A stretch of 64,000 nucleotides of DNA from an uncultured Eubacteriales bacterium (lineage in GTDB: Bacteria > Bacillota > Clostridia > Oscillospirales > Oscillospiraceae), in NCBI GenBank assembly GCA_900544405.1, contig UQVA01000001.1, positions 124,001 to 188,000 of the forward strand, in the 5' to 3' direction. How positions within the stretch are numbered: position 1 is the stretch's first letter; each line of letters opens with the position of its first letter. Below, in pieces: positions 1 to 9,262 of this stretch. The notes under the pieces were generated by a model. The model was not told the origin of the DNA, did no database searches, and saw nothing but the letters and a program-made list of their open reading frames with translations. The position numbers and the translations under genes are program-made.

Positions 1-62
1 AGATGGAGCACCATCGGGGAACGAAAGCTGGCATTTCTGCACAAGCCGACCGCCTGGGCGCT
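1..62 (+). promoter_or_regulatory. ZTP (pfl) riboswitch, 5' end cut by window edge
   Basis: The sequence shows the 3' half of a pfl/ZTP aptamer: a GGAGCACC segment, then GGGGAAC, and the hallmark block GACCGCCTGGGC at about 49-59. This RNA class senses ZMP/ZTP, the intermediate that builds up when 10-formyl-THF is short, and commonly precedes purine and one-carbon genes. It lies just before purE, and its 3' end overlaps the 5' arm of a terminator, so ligand binding should favour read-through. The 5' half of the aptamer is outside the window. Confidence 0.85.
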
Positions 63-98
63 CTTGACCTTTTTGAATGGGCCAAGTGCGCCTTTTTT
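57..98 (+). terminator. Riboswitch-controlled intrinsic terminator before purE
   Basis: GGCGCTCTTGACC (57-69) can pair with GGGCCAAGTGCGCC (79-92) with two mismatches, followed by six T (93-98). The 5' arm shares bases with the conserved CCGCCTGGGC of the ZTP aptamer, the usual arrangement for a transcription-terminating expression platform. It sits about 30 nt before the purE start. Confidence 0.8.
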
Positions 99-126
99 GG
101 TTTTTGCGGAGGAATTGGAGGTTTCT

Positions 127-615
127 ATGAAGAAAATCGGTATCGTCATGGGCAGTGACAGCGACCTTCCCATCATCAAGAAGGCCACGGATCTGCTCCG
201 CACCCTGGAGATCCCCTTTGAGGTACACGTCTACTCTGCCCACCGGACCCCGGAGGAAGCACGCAGCTTTGCATGCAGCGCCCGGGAGAACGGCTTCGGT
301 GTGCTCATCGCCGCTGCCGGTATGGCGGCCCACCTGGCCGGAGCCATTGCGGCCAATACCACCCTGCCGGTGATCGGCATTCCTTGTAAAAGTGCAGCCT
401 TTGGCGGCATTGACGCCCTTCTTTCCACTGTTCAGATGCCCACGGGTATCCCCGTAGCGACGGTCGCAGTGGACGGAGGCGCCAATGCCGCTTTGCTTGC
501 GGCCCAGATTTTGGCCGTGGAAGATGCGGCCCTGGCCGAAAAGCTGGACGCCAAGCGGCAGAAGGACGCTCAGGCGGTGCTGGAAAAAGACGCCGCCATT
601 CTGGAACGACTTTAA
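127..615 (+). CDS. purE: N5-carboxyaminoimidazole ribonucleotide mutase
   Basis: PurE class I, 162 residues. It interconverts N5-CAIR and CAIR in purine synthesis. The start at 127 follows GGAGG (117-121), and the protein opens MKKIGIVMGSDSDLP, with the SDSD phosphate-binding motif, followed by SAHRTPE and a glycine/alanine-rich AAAGMAAHL helix typical of the family. An in-frame upstream start at 64 lies inside the riboswitch terminator and is rejected. It is the first gene of the pur operon. No purK is seen in this window, so the N5-CAIR source lies elsewhere or CO2 is used. Confidence 0.95.
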   Translation: MKKIGIVMGSDSDLPIIKKATDLLRTLEIPFEVHVYSAHRTPEEARSFACSARENGFGVLIAAAGMAAHLAGAIAANTTLPVIGIPCKSAAFGGIDALLSTVQMPTGIPVATVAVDGGANAALLAAQILAVEDAALAEKLDAKRQKDAQAVLEKDAAILERL

Positions 616-641
616 TTCGACAGGAAGAAAGGAACGAACCT

Positions 642-1685
642 ATGAACACCCAATCCAGATCCGATTCTTACGCAGCCGCCGGTGTGGACATTACCGCCGG
701 ATACCGGGCCGTGGAGCTGATGAAGCAGCACATTGCCAAAACCATGACCTCCGGCGTCTGCTCCGACGTGGGCGGCTTCGGCGGGCTTTTTGAGCTGGAC
801 GTGACCGGCATGACCCGGCCCGTGCTGGTCAGCGGCACCGACGGCGTGGGTACTAAGCTGAAAATCGCTTTCCTGATGGACAAGCACGACACCGTGGGCA
901 TCGACTGCGTGGCCATGTGCGTCAACGATATTATCTGCTGCGGAGCCAAGCCCCTGTTCTTCCTGGATTACATCGCCTGCGGCAAGAATGTGCCGGAGCG
1001 CATCGAGTCCATCGTGAAGGGCGTCTGCGACGGCTGCGTCCAGTCCGGCGCTGCCCTGATTGGCGGCGAGACCGCCGAAATGCCCGGCTTCTATCCCGTG
1101 GACGAGTACGACCTGGCCGGTTACTGCACCGGCGTGGTGGACAAGTCCAAGATCATTGACAATAAGACCATGCAGACCGGGGACGTGGTCATCGCCCTTC
1201 CGTCCTCCGGCGTTCATTCCAACGGCTTCTCTCTGGTGCGGAAGGTGTTCGACGTGGAGCATACGGACCTGCATAAGCCGCTGGAGGCTCTGGACGGTGC
1301 CTCTCTGGGCGAGACCCTGCTGACTCCCACCAAAATCTATGTGAAGCCGGTGCTGGCCCTGCTGGAGCAGGTAGCGGTGAAGGGCATTTCCCACATCACC
1401 GGCGGCGGCTTCTATGAGAACATCCCCAGAAGCATCCCCGACGGCCTGGGTGCAAAAATCACCGAGTCCAGCGTCCGGGTGCTGCCCATCTTCGACCTGA
1501 TCGCCAAGACCGGCAATATCTCCAAGCGGGATATGTTCAACACCTTCAATATGGGCGTGGGCATGAGCATCGTGGTGGCCGCCGAGGATGCGGACAAGGC
1601 CCTTTCCGTTCTCCATGCCCAGGGCGAGGACGCTTACGTCATCGGCGAGATTGTGGAATCCGCCGAGAAGATCACCATTTGCTGA
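642..1685 (+). CDS. purM: Phosphoribosylformylglycinamidine cyclo-ligase (AIR synthetase)
   Basis: PurM, 347 residues, close to the usual length. It closes the imidazole ring, converting FGAM to AIR with ATP. Visible family features are the N-terminal YAAAGVDI segment, GTDGVGTKLK, the DCVAMCVNDI metal/ATP region, GGETAEMPGFY and the C-terminal TGGGFYENIPR. It lies 26 nt after purE with a purine-rich RBS (AGGAAGAAAGGA) and is 8 nt from purN, so co-transcription is expected. Confidence 0.96.
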   Translation: MNTQSRSDSYAAAGVDITAGYRAVELMKQHIAKTMTSGVCSDVGGFGGLFELDVTGMTRPVLVSGTDGVGTKLKIAFLMDKHDTVGIDCVAMCVNDIICCGAKPLFFLDYIACGKNVPERIESIVKGVCDGCVQSGAALIGGETAEMPGFYPVDEYDLAGYCTGVVDKSKIIDNKTMQTGDVVIALPSSGVHSNGFSLVRKVFDVEHTDLHKPLEALDGASLGETLLTPTKIYVKPVLALLEQVAVKGISHITGGGFYENIPRSIPDGLGAKITESSVRVLPIFDLIAKTGNISKRDMFNTFNMGVGMSIVVAAEDADKALSVLHAQGEDAYVIGEIVESAEKITIC

Positions 1686-1693
1686 GGACGGCC

Positions 1694-2302
1694 ATGAAAA
1701 AAGCAAGAATCGCCGTGCTGGTCTCCGGCGGCGGCACCAATTTGCAGGCGCTGCTGGACGCTCAGAAGGCCGGGAACATTCCCCACGGGGAGATCGTTCT
1801 GGTGGTGTCCAACGTGGCCGGGGCCTATGCCCTCCAGCGGGCGGCGCAGGCAGGTATTCCCGCCCGGACCGTCCGGAAAACCGGCTTCCAGCAGGCCTTT
1901 GAAGAAGAATTGCTGGCCACGCTTACCGAATTTCAGGCGGATATGATCGTTCTGGCGGGATTTCTGGCCATTCTGTCCGAAAATTTCACCCGCCGCTACC
2001 CGGAGCGTATCCTGAACATCCATCCCTCACTGATCCCGTCCTTTTGCGGCAAGGGCTTCTATGGCTTGAAGGTCCATCAGGCGGCGCTGGACTACGGCGT
2101 GAAGGTCACGGGGGCTACGGTGCATTTTGTCAATGAGATTCCCGACGGGGGAAAAATCCTGCTGCAAAAGGCGGTGGACATTCTCCCCACGGATACGGCG
2201 GAGACCCTCCAGCGGCGGGTCATGGAGCAGGCCGAGTGGGTGCTGCTGCCGAAAGCCGTGGAAATGGTCGCTGAGAAACTGACGACGGAGGACGAAGAAT
2301 GA
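1694..2302 (+). CDS. purN: Phosphoribosylglycinamide formyltransferase (10-formyl-THF dependent)
   Basis: PurN, 202 residues. It transfers the formyl group from 10-formyl-THF to GAR. The sequence shows VLVSGGGTNLQ at the N-terminus, NIHPSLIPSF with the catalytic HPSL region, and the GATVHFVNE motif preceding the conserved D-G-G-I segment. I chose the ATG at 1694 (MKKARIAVL) rather than the earlier in-frame start that overlaps purM. Its last codons overlap the next start (ATGA). A folate-dependent step here fits control by the ZTP riboswitch. Confidence 0.95.
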   Translation: MKKARIAVLVSGGGTNLQALLDAQKAGNIPHGEIVLVVSNVAGAYALQRAAQAGIPARTVRKTGFQQAFEEELLATLTEFQADMIVLAGFLAILSENFTRRYPERILNIHPSLIPSFCGKGFYGLKVHQAALDYGVKVTGATVHFVNEIPDGGKILLQKAVDILPTDTAETLQRRVMEQAEWVLLPKAVEMVAEKLTTEDEE

Positions 2303-3018
2303 ATATTTACGAAACCAAGACCATGGGCGCACGCATTGCGGGCAATTCCTACGTGGGCCGGGGCATCGTCCTGGGGGCCACCCCCGACGGACGGCAGGCG
2401 GTCGCCGCCTATTTCATCATGGGCCGCAGCGCCAACAGCCGGAACCGGGTGTTCACCCGCCGGGACGGCTGCGTGTTCACGGAGCCTTATGATGCCTCCA
2501 AGGTGGAGGACCCCAGCCTGATTATTTATGCGGCGGTGCGGGAGCTGCCCGGAAAGCTCATCGTCACCAACGGCGACCAGACGGATACCATTTATGCCGG
2601 GCTGCAAGTGGGAAAAACGTTCTCCGAAAGCCTGGAAAGCCGGTGCTTTGAGCCGGATGCCCCCAACCTGACCCCCCGCATCAGCGGCCTGGTGTCCTTT
2701 ACCGGGGAATCCTTCCGGTATGACCTGAGCATCCTGAAAAGCATCGACCCGGAGGGCAGCGACTGCGCCCGGTTCACCTTTGCCTATCCCGCCAAGGCCG
2801 GGCTGGGTCATTTCATTCATACCTACGTTCAGGACGGGAACCCCATCCCTACTTTCCAGGGGGAGCCGGAGCGGGTCTGCATTCCCAATGATATCGATGA
2901 GCTGACCAACGACATCTGGACCAATCTGGACGAGAACAACAAAATTTCCCTGTATGTCCGCTATACGGACCTGAAAACCGGCGCCATCTCGGAGCGCCTC
3001 CTCAACAAAAATAAGTAA
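2299..3018 (+). CDS. purO: IMP cyclohydrolase, PurO-type
   Basis: A 239-residue protein of the IMP cyclohydrolase family first known from archaea (PurO). It would close FAICAR to IMP, the last step of the pathway. Recognition rests on the N-terminal YVGRGIVLG segment, MGRSANSRNRVF, DPSLIIY and the overall length. Its start overlaps the purN stop by four bases, implying translational coupling. The neighbour downstream is a PurH that lacks its own cyclohydrolase domain, which explains why a separate enzyme is needed. The family call is firm; activity is inferred. Confidence 0.88.
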   Translation: MNIYETKTMGARIAGNSYVGRGIVLGATPDGRQAVAAYFIMGRSANSRNRVFTRRDGCVFTEPYDASKVEDPSLIIYAAVRELPGKLIVTNGDQTDTIYAGLQVGKTFSESLESRCFEPDAPNLTPRISGLVSFTGESFRYDLSILKSIDPEGSDCARFTFAYPAKAGLGHFIHTYVQDGNPIPTFQGEPERVCIPNDIDELTNDIWTNLDENNKISLYVRYTDLKTGAISERLLNKNK

Positions 3019-3029
3019 GGAGCGGCAAC

Positions 3030-4214
3030 ATGAAGGAATTTGAACTGAAATACGGCTGCAACCCCAACCAGAAGCCTGCCCGCATTTACATGAGCAACGG
3101 CGGCGACCTGCCCATCCAGATCCTGAACGGCCGACCCGGCTACATCAACTTTCTGGATGCCTTCAACGCCTGGCAGCTGGTGAAGGAACTGAAAGCGGCT
3201 ACCGGCATGGCGGCGGCTACTTCTTTCAAGCACGTCAGCCCCACCTCCGCCGCCGTGGGCCTGCCCCTGCCGGAGAAGCTGAAGCGGGCCTGCTTCGTGG
3301 ACGACGTGCCGGAACTGGACGATTCCCCCTTGGCCTGCGCTTATGCCCGTGCCAGAGGCACGGATCGGATGTGTTCCTTTGGCGATTATGTGGCGCTTTC
3401 GGACGTTTGCGACGTGACCACCGCCAAGCTTATTGCCCGGGAGGTCTCCGATGGGGTCATTGCCCCCGGCTACGACCCGGAGGCCCTGGCTATCCTGAAA
3501 ACCAAGCGGAAGGGCAGCTACAACATCGTGCAGATCGACCCGGACTATGTGCCGGAGGAGCAGGAGCACAAGCAGGTCTTCGGCGTGACCTTCGAGCAGG
3601 GCCGGAACAACTTCAAAATTGACCGGGAATTGCTGAACAACGTGGTCACGAACCGGAAGGACCTGCCGGAAAGCGCCGCACGGGACCTGATCGTGGCCCT
3701 CATCACCCTGAAGTACACCCAGTCCAATTCCGTCTGCTATGCCTACGATGGACAGGCTATCGGCGTGGGCGCAGGCCAGCAGTCCCGTATCCACTGCACC
3801 CGGCTGGCCGGCGGCAAGGCGGACACCTGGTTCCTGCGGCAGTATGACCGGGTGCTGGACCTGCCCTTCCGGGCGGACCTGGCCCGGCCCATGCGGGACA
3901 ACGTGGTGGACGGCTTCATCAACCAGAACGAGGAGGACGTCTGCGCCGAGGGCAACTGGCAGAAGTATTTCACTTCCCGGCCTCAGCCCCTGACGGCGGC
4001 GGAAAAGCGGGCTTATTTAGACGGTATTCGGGGCGTTTCCCTGGGTTCCGATGCTTTCTTCCCCTTTGACGACAATATCCAGCGGGCCCATGCCAGCGGC
4101 GTGGACTTTGTGGCCCAGCCCGGCGGTTCCATCCGGGACGATGCGGTCATTGCCTGCTGCGACCGTTACGATATGTTCATGGCCTTTACCGGAATGCGGC
4201 TGTTCCATCACTAA
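3030..4214 (+). CDS. purH: AICAR transformylase (PurH lacking the cyclohydrolase domain)
   Basis: 394 residues, covering only the AICAR formyltransferase part; canonical bifunctional PurH is over 500 residues and starts with an MGS-like cyclohydrolase domain. The FKHVSP motif (catalytic Lys-His pair) near residue 67 and the region GVGAGQQSRIHC near residue 248 are diagnostic, and the C-terminus ends normally at MRLFHH. An RBS (AAGGAG) precedes the ATG at 3030. It uses 10-formyl-THF to make FAICAR, which PurO upstream would cyclise. ZMP (AICAR), its substrate, is the ligand class of the operon's riboswitch. Confidence 0.92.
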   Translation: MKEFELKYGCNPNQKPARIYMSNGGDLPIQILNGRPGYINFLDAFNAWQLVKELKAATGMAAATSFKHVSPTSAAVGLPLPEKLKRACFVDDVPELDDSPLACAYARARGTDRMCSFGDYVALSDVCDVTTAKLIAREVSDGVIAPGYDPEALAILKTKRKGSYNIVQIDPDYVPEEQEHKQVFGVTFEQGRNNFKIDRELLNNVVTNRKDLPESAARDLIVALITLKYTQSNSVCYAYDGQAIGVGAGQQSRIHCTRLAGGKADTWFLRQYDRVLDLPFRADLARPMRDNVVDGFINQNEEDVCAEGNWQKYFTSRPQPLTAAEKRAYLDGIRGVSLGSDAFFPFDDNIQRAHASGVDFVAQPGGSIRDDAVIACCDRYDMFMAFTGMRLFHH

Positions 4215-4224
4215 GGAGGAAATT

Positions 4225-5490
4225 ATGAAGCTATTAGTCGTTGGCGGCGGCGGACGGGAACACGCCATCATCCGTTCCCTGCGGAAAAATCCCAATGTGG
4301 AGACGATTTTTGCCCTGCCCGGAAACGCCGGAATGGAGGAAGAAGCGCAGTGTGTGAACGTCGGGGCCAAGGACATTCCGGCCATCGTGGACTTCGCCGT
4401 GAGCCATGAAGTAGATTACGCCGTGGTGGCTCCGGACGACCCCTTGGTGCTGGGGGCCGTGGACGCTTTGGAGGCCAAGGGCATTCCCTGCTTCGGCCCC
4501 AGGGCCAATGCGGCCATTCTGGAGGGAAGCAAGGTGTTCTCCAAGGAGCTGATGAAAAAATACCACATCCCCACGGCCCGCTACGAGGTGTTCCGGGATA
4601 TGGATGCGGCCCTTGCTTACCTGGATAGGGCTCCGGTTCCAACGGTCATCAAGGCAGACGGCCTGGCTTTGGGCAAAGGCGTCATCATCGCCCAGAGCCG
4701 GGAGGAGGCAAAGAAGGCTGTCCGGGATATGATGGAGGGCCATGTGTTTGGCAAAAGCGGCGACCAGATCGTCATTGAAGAATTCCTCACCGGCCCGGAG
4801 GTGTCCGTACTGTCCTTTACCGACGGAAAAACCGTGGTCCCTATGGTGTCCTCCATGGACCACAAGCGGGCAGGGGACGGCGATACCGGCCTGAACACCG
4901 GAGGCATGGGCACCGTTGCTCCAAATCCCTACTATACGCCGGAGATTGCCCAGCGGTGCATGAATGAAATTTTCCTGCCGACCATCCGGGCCATGGCCCA
5001 GGAGGGCCGTCCCTTCCGGGGCTGCCTGTACTTCGGCCTGATGCTGACCCCCGACGGCCCTAAGGTCATTGAATACAACTGCCGCTTCGGGGACCCGGAG
5101 ACCCAGGTGGTGCTGCCGCTGCTGGAAAGCGACCTGCTGACCATTATGCAGGCCACTACCAACGGGACCCTGACGGCGGACATGGTGAAGTTTTCCGACA
5201 AATACGCCTGCTGCGTGGTGACGGCATCCAAGGGCTACCCGGTCTCCTATGAAAAGGGCTTTCCACTGACCATGACCCCGGAGGCCAAGGCCCATACCTA
5301 CGTTGCCGGTGCGGCCCGGAAGAACGGCGTGCTGGTCACGGCGGGCGGACGGGTCACGGGGACCACCGCCGTGGCGGATTCCCTGGAAGCAGCCGTCCGG
5401 GAGGCTTACCGCCTGGCCGACGGTGTGACCTTTGCCAATGCCTACCGCCGCTCCGACATCGGCGCGCGTGCGCTGGCGGCCAAGAACTGA
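4225..5490 (+). CDS. purD: Phosphoribosylamine-glycine ligase
   Basis: PurD, 421 residues, an ATP-grasp enzyme joining glycine to phosphoribosylamine to give GAR. It opens MKLLVVGGGGREHAI, then shows GPRANAAILEGSK, VIKADGLALGKGV, the metal/ATP segment GCLYFGLM and YNCRFGDPETQ, all standard PurD signatures. The ATG at 4225 follows AGGAGG with six-base spacing. An in-frame start far upstream (4051) lies inside purH and is not used. The gap to purH is 10 nt and to purL 16 nt. Confidence 0.96.
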   Translation: MKLLVVGGGGREHAIIRSLRKNPNVETIFALPGNAGMEEEAQCVNVGAKDIPAIVDFAVSHEVDYAVVAPDDPLVLGAVDALEAKGIPCFGPRANAAILEGSKVFSKELMKKYHIPTARYEVFRDMDAALAYLDRAPVPTVIKADGLALGKGVIIAQSREEAKKAVRDMMEGHVFGKSGDQIVIEEFLTGPEVSVLSFTDGKTVVPMVSSMDHKRAGDGDTGLNTGGMGTVAPNPYYTPEIAQRCMNEIFLPTIRAMAQEGRPFRGCLYFGLMLTPDGPKVIEYNCRFGDPETQVVLPLLESDLLTIMQATTNGTLTADMVKFSDKYACCVVTASKGYPVSYEKGFPLTMTPEAKAHTYVAGAARKNGVLVTAGGRVTGTTAVADSLEAAVREAYRLADGVTFANAYRRSDIGARALAAKN

Positions 5491-5506
5491 GGAGGAAGAA
5501 AGACGC

Positions 5507-8500
5507 ATGGTTTATCGTATTTACGTGGAAAAGAAGCCCGCGTTGGCCAACGAGGCCCGGAGCCTGCTCAGCGACTGCCGGAATCTGCTGGGCATCGACG
5601 CCTTGCAGGACGTGCGGCTTCTCAACCGATACGACGCAGAAAATATCTCCGGGGACCTCTTTGACTATGCGGTCCAGACCGTATTCTCCGAACCCCAGCT
5701 GGACATTGCTTCCGAAAACCCCAAGCTGGACGGGGACTGTGTGTTCGCCGTGGAATATCTTCCCGGCCAGTTCGACCAGCGGGCGGATTCTGCCGCCCAG
5801 TGCATCCAGATCATTTCCCGGGGGGAGCGGCCCACGGTCCGCACCGCCAAGGTCTACGTGCTGTACGGCGGACTGTCGGCGGAGGACGTGGACCGGGTGA
5901 AGAAATACGTCATCAACCCGGTGGAGGCTCGGGAAGCCACGCTGGAAAAGCCGGAGACGTTGAAAACGGACTATGCCATCCCCGCGGAGGTGGCCACCGT
6001 GGAGGGCTTTACCGCTCTGGACCGGGCGGGGCTGGAGGATTTCGTCCGCAGCTATGGCCTGGCTATGGACGTGGACGATGCGGCCTTCTGCCAGTCCTAT
6101 TTCCGCACCGAGGGCCGGGAGCCCACCATTACGGAGATCCGCATGATCGACACCTACTGGTCCGACCATTGCCGCCATACGACCTTCAATACCATTATTG
6201 ACCACGCCTCCTTTGAGGACCCGCTGCTGGAAAAGGCCTATGAGGATTACCTGGCTACCCGCCGGGAACTGGGCCGGACCAAGCCCGTTTGCCTGATGGA
6301 CCTGGCTACCGTGGCGGTGAAATACCTGAAAAATGCCGGAAAACTCCCCAAGCTGGACGAAAGCGAGGAGATCAACGCCTGCACGGTGAAAATCACCGTG
6401 GAGGCCGACGGCAAGCCGGAGCCCTGGCTGCTGCTTTTCAAGAACGAGACCCACAACCATCCCACGGAAATCGAACCCTTCGGCGGAGCGGCCACCTGCA
6501 TCGGCGGCGCTATCCGGGACCCCCTGTCCGGCCGCAGCTATGTGTACGGAGCCATGCGTGTTACCGGCGCAGCGGACCCTCTGGTCCCCGTCAGCGAGAC
6601 CATCTCCGGCAAGTTGCCCCAGCGGAAGCTGGTGACCACGGCAGCCGCCGGATATTCCTCCTACGGTAATCAGATCGGCCTGGCCACGGGCATTGTGGAT
6701 GAGATTTATCATCCCGGCTACGCCGCCAAGCGCATGGAGATCGGTGCGGTCATCGCCGCCGCTCCTGCGGAAAATGTCCGCCGGGAGGTCCCGGCCCCCG
6801 GGGATACGGTGATTTTGCTGGGCGGCAGCACCGGCCGGGATGGCATTGGCGGTGCCACCGGTTCCAGCAAGGCCCACAACGCCCATTCCGTGGAGACCTG
6901 CGGGGCCGAGGTCCAGAAGGGCAACGCCCCGGAGGAACGGAAACTCCAGCGGCTGTTCCGGAATCCCAAGGCCAGCCGCCTCATCAAGCGGTGCAACGAC
7001 TTTGGCGCCGGCGGCGTGTCCGTGGCCATCGGCGAACTGGCCGACGGCCTTACCATCGACCTGAACGCCGTACCCAAGAAGTATGAGGGCTTGGACGGCA
7101 CGGAACTGGCCATTTCCGAGTCTCAGGAGCGGATGGCCGTGGTTGTTGCCCCGGAGGATGTGGACGCTTTCCTGGCTCTGGCGGAGAGCGAAAATCTCCA
7201 GGCGGTTACTGTGGCCAGCGTCACGGCGGAACCTCGTCTGGTGATGAACTGGAACGGCAAGACCATCGTGGACGTGAGCCGGGAATTCCTGAACTCCAAC
7301 GGTGCGGAGAAGCACATTGACGTATCTGGCGCCAAGCCGGAGGACTTCCGCAAGACCGTTTCCGGGGGCTTCGGGGAGAATTTCTGCAATTTGGCGGGAG
7401 ATTTGAATATCTGCTCCAAGCGGGGCCTTTCCGAGCGGTTCGATTCCACCATCGGCGCAGGTACGGTACTGATGCCCTTCGGCGGCAAGTACCAGCTGAC
7501 CCCCATTCAGGCCATGGTCCAGAAAATCTCCATGGAGCGGAAGCACACCGACGACTGCTCCTTTATGGCCTGGGGCTACAACCCCTTTATCACGGAAAAA
7601 AGCCCCTATCACGGGGCCTATCTGGCGGTCATTGAGTCCGTTTCCAAGCTCATCGCCTCCGGCGCAGCATTTTCGGACGTTTACCTGACCTTCCAGGAGT
7701 ATTTTGAGCGGCTGGGCAAGGACCCCAAGCGCTGGGGCAAGCCTATGGCGGCTCTGCTGGGTGCCTTTGAGGCACAGAAGAACCTGGGTATTGCCGCCAT
7801 CGGCGGAAAGGATTCCATGTCCGGCAGCTTTGAAAACTTAGACGTGCCGCCTACGCTGGTCTCCTTTGCCGTGACTACCGGCAAGACCGATGAAGTGGTT
7901 TCGCCGGAATTCAAGAAGGCCGGTCACATTGTGTGCCTGCTGCTGACGAAGCTGGATGAAAACGGCCTGCCGGAGACGGCTTCTCTGCTGGAGAACTTCC
8001 GCCTGGTCCATGAAGCCATGGGCAGGGGAGAGGTGGTCAGCGCCTATACCCCCGGCCTGGGCGGCGTAGGCGAGGCCGTTATGAAAATGGCCTTCGGCAA
8101 TGATATCGGCGTGGACTTTGCGGACCATGTGACCCTGGACACCCTGTTCGGCTATGCCTACGGCGGATTCGTGCTGGAAATGGCCGGAGACACCCGGCTG
8201 GGCGACCTGCTGGGCACCACCAATGACCGGGGCCTGCTGACCTGGCACGGGGAGGAGATTTCTCTGGAAGGTCTGCTGGAGGTCTACGAGGACAAGCTGG
8301 AAAGCGTTTACGCCTGCAACATTCCGGATAGCAAGGCTCCCATGGAGAATTTTGCCTACCATGCGGCCCATCGGGTGGCTCCCTCCGTGCGGGTGGCGAA
8401 GCCGAAGGTCCTGATTCCCGCTTTCCCCGGCACCAACTGCGAGTATGACAGCGCCAAGGCCATGGCTGATGCGGGGGCCGAGCCGGAAATTCTGGTGGTG

Positions 8501-9199
8501 AACAACCTGTCCGCCGACGGCATCGCCCGCAGCGTGGAGCGCTTCGCCAAGGAATTGGAAACCGCCCAGATGGTGTTCATCCCCGGCGGCTTCTCCGGCG
8601 GCGACGAGCCGGACGGCTCCGGCAAATTCATCACCGCCTTCTTCCGCAATGCAGCGGTGAAGGAAGGCGTGACCCGGCTGCTGGAACAGCGGGACGGCCT
8701 GATGTGCGGCATCTGCAACGGCTTCCAGGCGCTGATCAAGCTGGGCCTGGTGCCTTACGGCAAGATCATCGACACCGATGAGCATTGCCCCACGCTGACC
8801 TTCAACACCATCGCCCGGCACCAGAGCCGCATCGTCCGCACCCGTATCGCCTCCAATAAGTCCCCCTGGCTGGCACTGACCAGCGTGGGGCAGGTGTACA
8901 ATGTGCCCATTTCCCACGGCGAGGGCCGGTTCCTGGCAGAAGAATCCCTGATTCGGAAGCTGGCGGAGAACGGCCAGATCGCCACCCAGTATGTGGATCT
9001 GGAGGGCAATGCCACCGGCGACGTGCATTTCAACCCCAACGATTCCCTGTACGCCATCGAGGGCATCACCTCTCCGGACGGCCGGGTCTTCGGCAAGATG
9101 GGCCACAGTGAGCGCATCGGCGCCGGCCTTTATAAGAACGTTCCCGGCAATTACGACCTGCGGATGTTCGAGGCCGCCGTGAAATACTTCAAAGGATAA
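5507..9199 (+). CDS. purL: Phosphoribosylformylglycinamidine synthase, single-chain
   Basis: 1230 residues, the long single-polypeptide FGAM synthase type found in clostridia. It converts FGAR to FGAM with glutamine and ATP. The order is an N-terminal PurS-like part, two AIRS-type halves (SDHCRHTTF near residue 220; NETHNHPTEIEPFGGAATC near 315), and a C-terminal glutamine amidotransferase with FPGTNCEYD and the nucleophile motif CGICNGFQ near residue 1067, followed by the HGEGRF histidine region. The start at 5507 follows GGAGGAAGAA. It is the last gene of the operon and is followed by a terminator. Confidence 0.96.
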   Translation: MVYRIYVEKKPALANEARSLLSDCRNLLGIDALQDVRLLNRYDAENISGDLFDYAVQTVFSEPQLDIASENPKLDGDCVFAVEYLPGQFDQRADSAAQCIQIISRGERPTVRTAKVYVLYGGLSAEDVDRVKKYVINPVEAREATLEKPETLKTDYAIPAEVATVEGFTALDRAGLEDFVRSYGLAMDVDDAAFCQSYFRTEGREPTITEIRMIDTYWSDHCRHTTFNTIIDHASFEDPLLEKAYEDYLATRRELGRTKPVCLMDLATVAVKYLKNAGKLPKLDESEEINACTVKITVEADGKPEPWLLLFKNETHNHPTEIEPFGGAATCIGGAIRDPLSGRSYVYGAMRVTGAADPLVPVSETISGKLPQRKLVTTAAAGYSSYGNQIGLATGIVDEIYHPGYAAKRMEIGAVIAAAPAENVRREVPAPGDTVILLGGSTGRDGIGGATGSSKAHNAHSVETCGAEVQKGNAPEERKLQRLFRNPKASRLIKRCNDFGAGGVSVAIGELADGLTIDLNAVPKKYEGLDGTELAISESQERMAVVVAPEDVDAFLALAESENLQAVTVASVTAEPRLVMNWNGKTIVDVSREFLNSNGAEKHIDVSGAKPEDFRKTVSGGFGENFCNLAGDLNICSKRGLSERFDSTIGAGTVLMPFGGKYQLTPIQAMVQKISMERKHTDDCSFMAWGYNPFITEKSPYHGAYLAVIESVSKLIASGAAFSDVYLTFQEYFERLGKDPKRWGKPMAALLGAFEAQKNLGIAAIGGKDSMSGSFENLDVPPTLVSFAVTTGKTDEVVSPEFKKAGHIVCLLLTKLDENGLPETASLLENFRLVHEAMGRGEVVSAYTPGLGGVGEAVMKMAFGNDIGVDFADHVTLDTLFGYAYGGFVLEMAGDTRLGDLLGTTNDRGLLTWHGEEISLEGLLEVYEDKLESVYACNIPDSKAPMENFAYHAAHRVAPSVRVAKPKVLIPAFPGTNCEYDSAKAMADAGAEPEILVVNNLSADGIARSVERFAKELETAQMVFIPGGFSGGDEPDGSGKFITAFFRNAAVKEGVTRLLEQRDGLMCGICNGFQALIKLGLVPYGKIIDTDEHCPTLTFNTIARHQSRIVRTRIASNKSPWLALTSVGQVYNVPISHGEGRFLAEESLIRKLAENGQIATQYVDLEGNATGDVHFNPNDSLYAIEGITSPDGRVFGKMGHSERIGAGLYKNVPGNYDLRMFEAAVKYFKG

Positions 9200-9204
9200 A
9201 AGAA

Positions 9205-9239
9205 CTTCCGGGTCACAAACCGTGACCCGGAAGATTTTT
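9205..9239 (+). terminator. Terminator of the pur operon
   Basis: CTTCCGGGTCAC (9205-9216) pairs perfectly with GTGACCCGGAAG (9222-9233) over a five-base loop, followed by ATTTTTG. It closes the purE-purL unit just after the purL stop. Confidence 0.92.
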
Positions 9240-9262
9240 GCCATTTTGGAGGACTGAGAACC

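Noticed and set aside
64..126. N-terminal extension of purE
   Set aside because: It would translate the riboswitch terminator; PurE family proteins start at the MKKIGIVMGS segment, and GGAGG lies before 127.
5354..7612. Open frame of 752 codons on the minus strand across purL
   Set aside because: It is antisense to highly conserved purL codons, lacks an RBS, and has the His/Gly/Arg-rich composition produced by reading GC-rich genes backwards.
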